NCBI GenBank assembly: GCA_028291615.1
Contig: JAQGHM010000304.1
Span: 1-36,729 of the forward strand
DNA length: 36,729 bases
Reading direction: 5' to 3'
Source: Phycisphaerales bacterium
GTDB taxonomy: Bacteria > Planctomycetota > Phycisphaerae > Tepidisphaerales > Tepidisphaeraceae
Shown: piece after piece, positions 19,807-27,073 of the stretch
Layout: each line of letters opens with the position of its first letter
Numbering within the stretch: position 1 is the stretch's first letter
The notes under the pieces: model-generated
Databases searched by the model: none
What the model was told of the DNA's origin: nothing
What the model saw: the letters and a program-made list of their open reading frames with translations, nothing else
Made by a program: the position numbers and the translations under genes

Positions 19807-21702
19807 TCAGAAACTCTCCCGCGGCACCGCGACGCCAAAGGCCCAGCCATAGCAGGCATTGTCGATCTTTACGAGTAGGCGGTTGATGCCGGCCTTGAGG
19901 TTGATCGTGGCGGAGTCGCTGTGCGCTTTGTAGCTTCGGCGGGCTTCGTTGCTGTGGACGATCTCGCCGTTAAGCCAGATGCGGATGCCGTCGTCGCTGC
20001 CGCATTTCAGGATTGCGGTGCGCGGATTAACCGATTCGATCTCGGTGTAACCGTAGGCGATCGCCCATTCGTGCGGGCCTAATTCGGCGGTCAGGTTGAC
20101 GATGCCGTTTTTCCTCGATGCAGAGACGCGCTCCCAGGTCAGGGGCCGTTCGCAGCCGTTGTAAATGGTCTTGAGGTTGATGCTGCCATCGACGCGGTGG
20201 TGGAAATCCTGCTCTACGGGCGTGGGCTGGTCGAGCGAGATCTCCCCTTCCTTCGCGCCTCTAAACGGGCCGATGATGTGCCACGATTCGATGAAGTCGG
20301 CGGCGGCCTTGGCCTGGGCGGCGTTCCAGCTTGCGCGCAGGTCGCGTGGATCGATCTTGTCGAACTGCTTGCCGCACGCGGGGACGCGCGTCGCGGTCCG
20401 GTCAAGGCGTGGGAGGCAGCCGCCTTCGTCGACGTAGCCGTGGGCGGCGATCAGCTCATCGCACATCTCGACGATCTGGTCGAGGCTCAGCGTGGCAGCG
20501 GTCAGCGGGTCGAACATGGCGGCCTGGTAAATGTGGTCGCGGCGGCCTTCGAGTGCGGCGCGGATGAAAAGTTCCTGCTGGCTGACGTGCGGCTGCATGT
20601 AGGCGACGAGCTGCGGCGGAATCTCGCCGACAGTGGTGGGGCGCAAGCCGGCGCGATCGACGACAGTGGCGACTTCGACGATCGCGCTTTTCGGCAGGTT
20701 CTCGATCGCCCCTTCGTTGACAAAGTTGCCGTAGATCACGCTGGGCCGGCCGGCGGCGATCGAGTGGATGATCGTGCTGCCGTACTCGTGGCTGCGGCGG
20801 ACTTCCATCGGCTCATCGCTCTTGCCGAACTGCTTCATCCGCTCGAATTCGTCCACGATGTTGTCGCAGCGGCGCAGGTATTCGTCGATCGGCACGTTGT
20901 ACTTTGCGATGACGCTCGGCCCGCGCGGGATGAAGAACGGACTGTACTCGGCGTTGTGCTCTGAGCTTTCGGTGACGAAATAACCCAGGCGTTTCATCAG
21001 CTCAAAGCGCACCGGGTTGGTGTTGTAGACGTCCGGGCGATTCATGGCTTCGAAGAGGCGCGGGTAGAGGTCAACGCCGTCTTTTTCGATGCGGAGATAG
21101 AAGGCCATGTGATTGATGCCGGCGCAGACAAAGGCGACGTTTGCCGGGTCTTCGCCGATGTATCCCATGAGCTGGTCGAAGGTGCCCTGGACGCTGTGGC
21201 AAAGACCGACGGCGGGGATGCAGGAGGTGCGGGCGACCGTCTGCATGTTCATCGACATCGGGTTGGAATAGTTCAGCAGGATCGCGCGCGGGCAGAGTTC
21301 TTCCATGTCTTTGCAGAGTGCGGTGAGCATGGGAAAAGTGCGGAGAGCTCGAAAGAGCCCGCCGGGGCCGGTGGTGTCGGCGATGGTGAAGTTGAGGCCA
21401 TATTTGCGGGGGATTTCGAAATCGACCAGCGTCGAATCGAAGCCGCCGATCTGCACCATGTTGATGACGAAGTCCGCGCCGGCGAGCGCCTGGCGGCGGT
21501 CGAGCGTGGCCTCAATCGTCGGGCTCGCGCCCAAAGCTTTGGCAACTTTTCGGCAGAGGTTGGCGCCGACTTCGAGGCGGTCAGCGTCGACGTCCATATA
21601 GCTGAGCGTTGCGTTATGGAATTCGGGGAAGCTGAGGATGTCGCCCGTGAGGTTTTTCGAGAAGACGACGCTGCCGGCGCCGATCATGGCGACTTTGATC
21701 AA
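19807..21702 (-). CDS. GH4 alpha-galactosidase/glucosidase-like enzyme fused to a C-terminal sandwich domain
   Basis: Residues 1-440 are a GH4 hydrolase, which cleaves glycosides by an NAD- and Mn-dependent redox mechanism in the cytoplasm. The pattern is MelA-like: MIGAGS (6-11) for NAD, LNYSNPM (N147), GLCHSVQG with the metal ligand C168, and AGINHMAF with H198. HNAEYSPFF and YGSTIIHSI follow. Residues about 472-631 form an extra domain starting SWHIIGPF and containing ILKCGSDDGIRIWLNGEIVHSNEA and INRLLVKIDN. This resembles the PA14/galactose-binding-like sandwiches of planctomycete carbohydrate enzymes. The TTG at 21702 has AGGAG at 8-9 nt and gives the canonical N-terminus. No signal peptide is seen, so a binding domain on a cytosolic enzyme is odd. 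Confidence 0.88.
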   Translation of the reverse strand: MIKVAMIGAGSVVFSKNLTGDILSFPEFHNATLSYMDVDADRLEVGANLCRKVAKALGASPTIEATLDRRQALAGADFVINMVQIGGFDSTLVDFEIPRKYGLNFTIADTTGPGGLFRALRTFPMLTALCKDMEELCPRAILLNYSNPMSMNMQTVARTSCIPAVGLCHSVQGTFDQLMGYIGEDPANVAFVCAGINHMAFYLRIEKDGVDLYPRLFEAMNRPDVYNTNPVRFELMKRLGYFVTESSEHNAEYSPFFIPRGPSVIAKYNVPIDEYLRRCDNIVDEFERMKQFGKSDEPMEVRRSHEYGSTIIHSIAAGRPSVIYGNFVNEGAIENLPKSAIVEVATVVDRAGLRPTTVGEIPPQLVAYMQPHVSQQELFIRAALEGRRDHIYQAAMFDPLTAATLSLDQIVEMCDELIAAHGYVDEGGCLPRLDRTATRVPACGKQFDKIDPRDLRASWNAAQAKAAADFIESWHIIGPFRGAKEGEISLDQPTPVEQDFHHRVDGSINLKTIYNGCERPLTWERVSASRKNGIVNLTAELGPHEWAIAYGYTEIESVNPRTAILKCGSDDGIRIWLNGEIVHSNEARRSYKAHSDSATINLKAGINRLLVKIDNACYGWAFGVAVPRESF

Positions 21703-21733
21703 GGGGAGTGCTCCTGCAATGTAAGACGAGCGG

Positions 21734-21762
21734 ATTATCGATCGGCGGGAAAACGGGGGCAA
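21734..21762 (-). promoter_or_regulatory. Putative promoter of the GH4 gene
   Basis: On the minus strand TTGCCC (21762-21757), a 17-nt spacer and GATAAT (21739-21734) predict a start near 21727. That leaves a leader of about 25 nt that carries AGGAG. This leadered arrangement contrasts with the leaderless promoters elsewhere in the window. Confidence 0.5.
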
Positions 21763-21775
21763 GCTCTGATATGAG

Positions 21776-23446
21776 TCACTTCTGCGTCAGGTCGTAAACG
21801 CGCAGGCGGTCCTTGTCTTCGCGGTAGACGGCCTTGTACGGCAGTTCGGGGAGCTGGCGGCCTTGGTCGTCGGTGAGGCGGATCACCAGGTAGCGGAATT
21901 TCCAGTCGTCGCGGAGTTTGTCGAAGTTCCAGTTGTCCACCAGCGCGCGAAACTCGCCGCGGCGGACTTCGACGGACTTGGGATAACGCGAGATGTACCC
22001 TTCGCCGACGGGCTTGCCGTGACCGGTGGCGTAGTAGAGGTGGGCGGATAATTCGGTCTTGTAATTGGTGTCGATCACCGCGCCGTCCGGCATCTCGCGC
22101 AACTTCAACGCCCATTGCGGATAGACGGCGGGCGTGGTCGGTTGGGCCTTGGGTAGTGATTCGAACGCCCACCCCATCGCGATCAGCGGGACGATCAGCA
22201 ACGCCCATTTCCGGCTGATGCGGATCACATCGCCCAGCGCCGCGGCGGCGATCACCGCGCCGGTCAGGCTGACCATGATCATCATCCGCATCGGCACGCC
22301 GCCGACTTTCAGCGGCGGGAAGAGTTTCTCCAGCACGGGGTAAACGCCGGGAAACTTCGTGATCGTGCCCCAGATGTGCAGCCTGGGGCCGAGCGATAAC
22401 AGGAAGAAGAAGAGCATCAGTCCAAACCAATAGCCCATGTCCTTCAGTCCGATCGCGCGCCATCGGAGCAATACCCAGCCGCACAGCAGCAGGACCATCC
22501 AGCCGACATAGAGACTATGCTCGATGTAGACGAAGCCCTTGTCCGGCGTCGCCAGCCGCGACCAGATCGGTTTGCTTAGCTCGGCGAAGCGCCACTGCGC
22601 ACTGGGGATGATCGGATCGATGACGTCGGTGCTCCAGATCGCAGGGTCGTGGTTCTGCTGGAGTTCGTCGGTCTTGTTGACGTGCAGCAGTTTCCACGCG
22701 AGCAGGCCGGTGCTGGCGGAAGTCAGGATGACGAAGAGGCTCAGCGGAATGGCAAACTTGCGCACGTCCGCAAAACCGCCACGAAACTGGCGCGCCAGCG
22801 TGATGATTCCCAGCAGCGTGCCGGCGATGACGGCGTAAAACGTCAGGTGGAAATCGCTCAGCGCCACCAGCAGCATCGCGCCGGCGGCGGCGATTCCTTT
22901 CAGCACCGTCGGCCGGGTGAGCAATTCATAGATCGCCAGGATCGCCAGCGGCAGCCACTCGAGCGTGACCATCTGCAGGTGGTTTTGCGCATGCGCGAAG
23001 TGAAAGTGGCAGAAGGTGAACGCCGCCCCGGCGAAGAGCGCGCCGACGTACGATCCGCTCAGGCGCCATGCGAGCCAAAACGTAGTGACGCCCGTCATCA
23101 CAAAGGAGAAGACAACGATCGTGTTGTAAACCTGGTTAAGCGTCAGGCCGATCTTGAAGAGCGGGATCGCAACAAAGCCATTGAACGGCGCGAGGGTGTG
23201 GGCGATCAGCGTGGTGCCGACAGGGTAATGCAAATACGTCGTATACCAGGGCAATTGGTGAAGTTGCGTGACGGATTTGTTCACCCACCAGAGATTCCAG
23301 ATGTTCTGGTAGCCATCTTCCTGGCCGCAGAAGTAGTGCGTGGAGAATGACGCGAGCAGGGGGTGGCTGAAGAGGGCGTAGATCAGACCGTAAAGCCCGG
23401 CCGGTAGGAGGAACCCATAGAGAAAGAGATTTGAAGCGCGGCGCAT
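21776..23446 (-). CDS. Polytopic membrane protein, GT-C glycosyltransferase-like
   Basis: The 556-residue protein has about ten to eleven transmembrane helices and a soluble C-terminal part (about 450-556). The first loop, HYFCGQEDGYQNIWNLWWVNKSV, with an acidic pair before an aromatic-rich helix, and LPWYTTYLHYPVGTTLIAHTLAPFNGF resemble GT-C and YfhO-like membrane glycosyltransferases. LGPRLHIWGT and GGVPMRMMIMVSL are also typical. It probably modifies a surface polysaccharide, but donor and acceptor are unknown. The ATG at 23446 (MRRASNLFLYGFLL) gives a sensible first helix; the extension to 23782 would overlap the flippase gene antiparallel in frame only. The flippase gene lies 41 nt upstream on the same strand. 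Confidence 0.75.
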   Translation of the reverse strand: MRRASNLFLYGFLLPAGLYGLIYALFSHPLLASFSTHYFCGQEDGYQNIWNLWWVNKSVTQLHQLPWYTTYLHYPVGTTLIAHTLAPFNGFVAIPLFKIGLTLNQVYNTIVVFSFVMTGVTTFWLAWRLSGSYVGALFAGAAFTFCHFHFAHAQNHLQMVTLEWLPLAILAIYELLTRPTVLKGIAAAGAMLLVALSDFHLTFYAVIAGTLLGIITLARQFRGGFADVRKFAIPLSLFVILTSASTGLLAWKLLHVNKTDELQQNHDPAIWSTDVIDPIIPSAQWRFAELSKPIWSRLATPDKGFVYIEHSLYVGWMVLLLCGWVLLRWRAIGLKDMGYWFGLMLFFFLLSLGPRLHIWGTITKFPGVYPVLEKLFPPLKVGGVPMRMMIMVSLTGAVIAAAALGDVIRISRKWALLIVPLIAMGWAFESLPKAQPTTPAVYPQWALKLREMPDGAVIDTNYKTELSAHLYYATGHGKPVGEGYISRYPKSVEVRRGEFRALVDNWNFDKLRDDWKFRYLVIRLTDDQGRQLPELPYKAVYREDKDRLRVYDLTQK

Positions 23447-23487
23447 TGGGGAGGCAATTGTACCGCGAAGTGGCGGCGGCCGCGCGG

Positions 23488-25101
23488 TCAGGTGGCGTTG
23501 ACAGTTGCCACCGCCGCCGTCTCCGCATCGGCAGCACGGCCCCTGTAAAGCCCGACCAACCGCTGCAGCAGCGCGCGCCAGGCGTCTGGGGCAATCAGCC
23601 GCACCAGCGGAATATACGCCGCGACGAACCACGCGACGATCACCGTAAACCGCAGCGCGTGCCCCCAGCGGTGCCCGTGGATTTGATCGACCGGCACCAG
23701 GCTGCCGATCGCCATCGCGCTGGCGACGGCGATCACGCTGGCGAACATCGGGGCGACGTAGACGTGCCAGATGTCCCGCCACGTCCCCCCGCTGGGGTGG
23801 ATGGCCACATAGAGGAAGATGGGGCCGATCAGCGCAAAGTAGACGGCGACGGCGATGCCGACCGTCGTCGCCGGGCGATGCCAGAGGCTGGGCGCGTTCA
23901 CGTCCCCCATCAGCGCGCCGATGGTCACCAGCGAGAGGAAGACGACGGCATTGATGATGTTGGTCACCAGGATCACGCGGAACCGCCCCTGGGCCTGGAT
24001 CAGGCTACCGCCCGGCGAAGCGACCACGCGGAACGCCATGCCAAGGCTCAGCGCCTGCAGCACGGGGATCGCGTCCTGCCACTTGTTGTCCTGGAAGAAC
24101 ATGCGCACGCCCGGATCGGCGACGCCCATCTGCAGGAAGCAAAGCGGCACCGCCACCAGCGCCAGCATGCGCGTCGCGTCGAGGAAGGCGCGGATCTGCC
24201 GTTTCGGATCGCTCTGCAGCTTGGAGAGCGCCGGGAAGAGCACGCCGGTCAGGTTGCCGGTGAAGAGCTGCATCGTCTGGATCGACAGGTTAAAGGCGAG
24301 GAAGTAGACGCCCAGGATGGCCTGATCAACAAACAGCAGGCCCAGAACGATGTAATCGCCCTGCCACTGGAGCATGAGGAAGAGATTGGAGAGGAACAGC
24401 GTCGCGCTGTCGCTGAGAAGATACTTCCAGCGGCGGATGTCCGGGTCCCATTTTACCGGCGGGCGCGCGGCGGACCAGAGGATCGTCAGCCGCGACAGCG
24501 CGATGATCGGCCGGGGAAGGACGAAGCTGTAAGCCTTGTACGGCCCGGGCAGGATCGAGGCGAAGAGCACCGTCAGCGCCAGTTGCGCCACCGCCACGCC
24601 CCAGTTGACGCCCGCCAACAGCCCGAACCGCATCTGGTTCTGGAGCTTGGCTTCGGCGACGGTGTCGAGGGACATCAGCGGGGCGCTGATCGCCAGGACG
24701 AGGAGGATTCCGACCAGCCGCGGTTCGTGGAAGAAATACGCCGCCGGCCACGCCGCCGCCGCCGTCAGCACCCCGCCCAGGATGCCCAACCCGACCGACA
24801 TCCAAAACGCGGTATTGGCCCAGAGGTGATACGTCCGCTGGCGGTGGATCAGCGTCTCGCGCAGCCCCGCCTGCTGGATTAATCCGGAGAACCCCATCAC
24901 GATCGACGCCTTGGCCCACAGCCCCAAATCGGCGGGCATGAGCAGCCAGGCGAGGACGACCTGCCCCGCCATGCCGACGACCTTCGAACCGAGGGTCTGG
25001 GCAATCAGCCAGACAAATCCGTGCGCCGTGCGGCGCGCGAGGTTATCACGCGACGAGGCGCTTGCGGCGCCCGAGGCATACTGTAGAACCGGCTGAGACA
25101 A
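23488..25101 (-). CDS. Wzx-like oligosaccharide flippase (MOP superfamily)
   Basis: The 537-residue inner-membrane protein has 12 to 14 hydrophobic helices and the N-terminal pattern of polysaccharide transporters: GFVWLIAQTLGSKVVGMAGQVVLAWLLMPADLGLWAKASIVMGF, followed by LIQQAGLRETLIHR. The middle RPIIALSRLTILW and LQWQGDYIVLGLLFVDQAILGVYFLAFNLS are also typical. Such proteins flip undecaprenyl-linked sugars to the periplasm. No ATG is at the N-terminus. The TTG at 25101 has AGGAG about 10 nt upstream and is my choice; a GTG at 25146 is the alternative. With the GT-C-like gene downstream and the GT2 and Gfo/SDR genes 2-5 kb upstream, it suggests a dispersed exopolysaccharide locus. Confidence 0.88.
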   Translation of the reverse strand: MSQPVLQYASGAASASSRDNLARRTAHGFVWLIAQTLGSKVVGMAGQVVLAWLLMPADLGLWAKASIVMGFSGLIQQAGLRETLIHRQRTYHLWANTAFWMSVGLGILGGVLTAAAAWPAAYFFHEPRLVGILLVLAISAPLMSLDTVAEAKLQNQMRFGLLAGVNWGVAVAQLALTVLFASILPGPYKAYSFVLPRPIIALSRLTILWSAARPPVKWDPDIRRWKYLLSDSATLFLSNLFLMLQWQGDYIVLGLLFVDQAILGVYFLAFNLSIQTMQLFTGNLTGVLFPALSKLQSDPKRQIRAFLDATRMLALVAVPLCFLQMGVADPGVRMFFQDNKWQDAIPVLQALSLGMAFRVVASPGGSLIQAQGRFRVILVTNIINAVVFLSLVTIGALMGDVNAPSLWHRPATTVGIAVAVYFALIGPIFLYVAIHPSGGTWRDIWHVYVAPMFASVIAVASAMAIGSLVPVDQIHGHRWGHALRFTVIVAWFVAAYIPLVRLIAPDAWRALLQRLVGLYRGRAADAETAAVATVNAT

Positions 25102-25162
25102 AGACTTCTTACTCCTGGCCGTTCGGCGCGGGGGGGGACGGGGCACAACTTTAACCAGCCAA

Positions 25163-25263
25163 ACCGCGGCGCACCAGACGCGCGCGACGCCGCATGCTTA
25201 TGATCGTCGCAATGCCTTCATTCGCTTCCGGGCGCGGCCAAAAAGTCCGGTGCGCCGCGCGGT
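25163..25263. repeat. Long-range imperfect inverted repeat
   Basis: ACCGCGGCGCACC (25163-25175) is complementary to GGTGCGCCGCGCGGT (25249-25263) apart from a two-base insertion. The arms are 73 nt apart, between the thioredoxin-like and flippase genes. It may form a leader or terminator structure. Confidence 0.45.
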
Positions 25264-25319
25264 CGGCGTCCGATAAATGATCACGCGTCGGCAATCCACC
25301 CACCCATTGTTCCCGCGCG

Positions 25320-25742
25320 TCACGCCCCTTGCAACCAGCGGATTAATTCATCGGGCGAAATGAATCCCACGCGCGACGCGCCGGGCGTGCCGTCCGGTTG
25401 GAGCAACTGAAGCCGAGGAATGCTGGTCACGCCAAATTCCTGCGCCTCGGCGGGGAACTCGTCCACGTCGATCTTGACCGGCACGAATTGCGCAAGCGCC
25501 GCTTGCACCTTGGGGTCAGGCCACGTGTCGTGCTTCATCTGCTGGCACGGCGGACACCAGGAAGCCGTGAAATAAGCCAGCACCGGCTTCTGGCTCGCCG
25601 CCGCCTCGCGCTTCGCCTCCACCAGCGTTTTGCGCCAGGGGATCGTCTCCTTCGGCTCGGTAGCCTTTCGCCAGGTCGCGAATCCCACCATCCCCGCCAC
25701 GATGACCCCGACGACGATAAGCGGTCGATAAGCGCTGTTCAT
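25320..25742 (-). CDS. Membrane-anchored thioredoxin-like protein
   Basis: The 140-residue protein has an N-terminal hydrophobic helix (LIVVGVIVAGMVGFATW, about 8-24) that anchors it or serves as a signal. A thioredoxin fold follows with FTASWCPPCQQMKHDTW; the CPPC redox pair is at about residues 63-66. Later elements are VPVKIDVDEFP and the cis-proline TSIPRLQLLQPDG. It resembles DsbD C-terminal domains and periplasmic thiol reductases. It probably reduces or isomerises disulfides in exported proteins. The stop of the upstream plsY gene is 45 nt before its start, with the tandem heptamer repeat in between. Function within the family is inferred. Confidence 0.9.
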   Translation of the reverse strand: MNSAYRPLIVVGVIVAGMVGFATWRKATEPKETIPWRKTLVEAKREAAASQKPVLAYFTASWCPPCQQMKHDTWPDPKVQAALAQFVPVKIDVDEFPAEAQEFGVTSIPRLQLLQPDGTPGASRVGFISPDELIRWLQGA

Positions 25743-25778
25743 GGAGAATATTAGGCGATACGCAAATGCCTGTCTTCC

Positions 25779-25806
25779 GCCTACTGCCTATCGCCTACTG
25801 CCTACT
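25779..25806. repeat. Tandem heptamer repeat (GCCTACT)4
   Basis: Units GCCTACT, GCCTATC, GCCTACT and GCCTACT run without gaps, with degenerate units GTCTTCC and GTCTTCG on the two sides. It contains the stop codon and last codons of the minus-strand plsY gene; the transcript reads AGTAGGC units. Confidence 0.9.
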
Positions 25807-26453
25807 GTCTTCGGTTCCGTTCCCGCACGCAGGCGGGCGATGTTGCCGCGGTGCTTCCAGACCACCATCAACGCGACGAGCACGCAGAACGCCAGCAACG
25901 GCCAGCGTTCTCCCAATACAGGTTGCCCGCGCAACAGGGAAACCGCCACGTAAACAATCGGAAACGCCACCGCCCCCACGATAGAGGCGAGGCTGACGGT
26001 CCGCGACGCCGCGAAAAAGATGCCCCAGACCACCACCACCGCGATGGCCGCCAGCGTGTAATCGGGAAAAACCCCGACCAGCACGCCGGTGCTCGTCGCC
26101 ACCCCTTTGCCCCCTTTAAAACCGAGGAAAAGACTGAACATATGCCCGAGAATCGCCGCGAACCCCACCGCCAGCCAAAGCAGGTAGATCGACCACAAAA
26201 GCGTATCCCCGCTGCGATGCACCAGCCACGAAGCCGCCAGCGTCGGGAGCAGCCCCTTTAGAAAATCGAGTGTGAATACGATTGCAAAGAAGCGCCCTCC
26301 CAGCAAACGCCCGATGTTGGTGGCGCCGATGTTGCCGCTGCCCGCCTTGCGCGGGTCGATGCCGTTGGCCAGTCCCACGATCAGCCCAAACGGAATCGAT
26401 CCCAAAACGTATGCAATGGGGATCAGGATCAGCAATTGTTGCGCGATGGTCAT
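25788..26453 (-). CDS. plsY: Glycerol-3-phosphate acyltransferase PlsY
   Basis: PlsY transfers an acyl group from acyl-phosphate to glycerol-3-phosphate, the first step of phospholipid synthesis, in the inner membrane. The 221 residues show all three signature loops: [30 protein letters not shown], and [21 protein letters not shown], with [13 protein letters not shown] near the end. Five to seven membrane helices are visible. The C-terminal residues TVGSRR and the TAG stop are encoded by the tandem heptamer repeat, so the natural tail was probably altered by repeat insertion or expansion. plsX is not nearby. The start ATG at 26453 gives the standard N-terminus. Confidence 0.96.
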   Translation of the reverse strand: MTIAQQLLILIPIAYVLGSIPFGLIVGLANGIDPRKAGSGNIGATNIGRLLGGRFFAIVFTLDFLKGLLPTLAASWLVHRSGDTLLWSIYLLWLAVGFAAILGHMFSLFLGFKGGKGVATSTGVLVGVFPDYTLAAIAVVVVWGIFFAASRTVSLASIVGAVAFPIVYVAVSLLRGQPVLGERWPLLAFCVLVALMVVWKHRGNIARLRAGTEPKTVGSRR

Positions 26454-26533
26454 GCGGCCGCAGGTTCTAACCGATCAGGCGGCTTAGAAAAATTGCCGGA
26501 GACGTGCTACGATCCCTCGGCGCGAGCGGCCCT

Positions 26534-27073
26534 ATGCCTGAAATGATTTCGCCCGACATCCTCCAAGCCACCGTCGACGGGATGAATCTCCGTCCCGGCT
26601 CCTTAGCCGAGCAAATGGGCGGGCAGCCTTCGCTTCTCGTCTTCCTCCGTCACTTCGGCTGCATGTTCTGCCGGGAGATGGTGCGCGACCTTCGCCGGAT
26701 CTCCCAGACTTTGCCGGGCTTTCCACCGGTGCTCTTCTTCTATCAGGGGACGGTCGAAGAGGGGCAGACGTTCTTCGGGCAGTATTGGCCCGAGGCACGG
26801 GCGGTCGCCGACGAGCCGAAGAAGTTTTACACCGCGCTGGGCCTCCGCCGGGCGACGTTCGGGCAGATGTTCGGCATCCAGGTGTGGACGTGCCGCATGC
26901 GGGCGCTGTCGAAGGGGAATTTCATCGGCCGGGCGGTGGGGGACCCGTGGATCATGCCCGGCGTCTTCCTCGTCCACGGCGGCGAGGTGCTTTGGTGCCA
27001 CCGCTTCCTCCACCAGGGGGATCATCCGGATTGGTCGAAGATCCCGGCGATGGTTCCGGCCGTCGTTCACTGA
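26534..27073 (+). CDS. AhpC/TSA-type redoxin (SelL/PRXL2-like, CxxC)
   Basis: The 179-residue cytosolic protein has a thioredoxin-like fold with SLLVFLRHFGCMFCREMVRDLRR, where CMFC sits at the peroxiredoxin-like active site. In the SelL group the first position may be Sec; here it is TGC for Cys. It continues PVLFFYQGTVEEGQTFFGQYWPEARAVADEPKKFYTALGL and ends with FLVHGGEVLWCHRFLHQGDHPDW, typical of AhpC/TSA antioxidant-like proteins. It is probably a thiol oxidoreductase or peroxide reductase. The ATG at 26534 is chosen (ATG 26543 also possible); an in-frame GTG lies at 26504. Its 3' end overlaps the convergent Gfo/SDR gene by 7 nt. Confidence 0.82.
   Translation: MPEMISPDILQATVDGMNLRPGSLAEQMGGQPSLLVFLRHFGCMFCREMVRDLRRISQTLPGFPPVLFFYQGTVEEGQTFFGQYWPEARAVADEPKKFYTALGLRRATFGQMFGIQVWTCRMRALSKGNFIGRAVGDPWIMPGVFLVHGGEVLWCHRFLHQGDHPDWSKIPAMVPAVVH

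Noticed and set aside
23431-24882. 483-codon plus-strand frame
   Set aside because: It is antisense to the flippase gene; the product is Arg/Asp/Gly-rich without a fold.
26534-27073. Selenocysteine at the redoxin active site
   Set aside because: The position expected for Sec in SelL-type proteins is a TGC codon (Cys) and no in-frame TGA occurs there.
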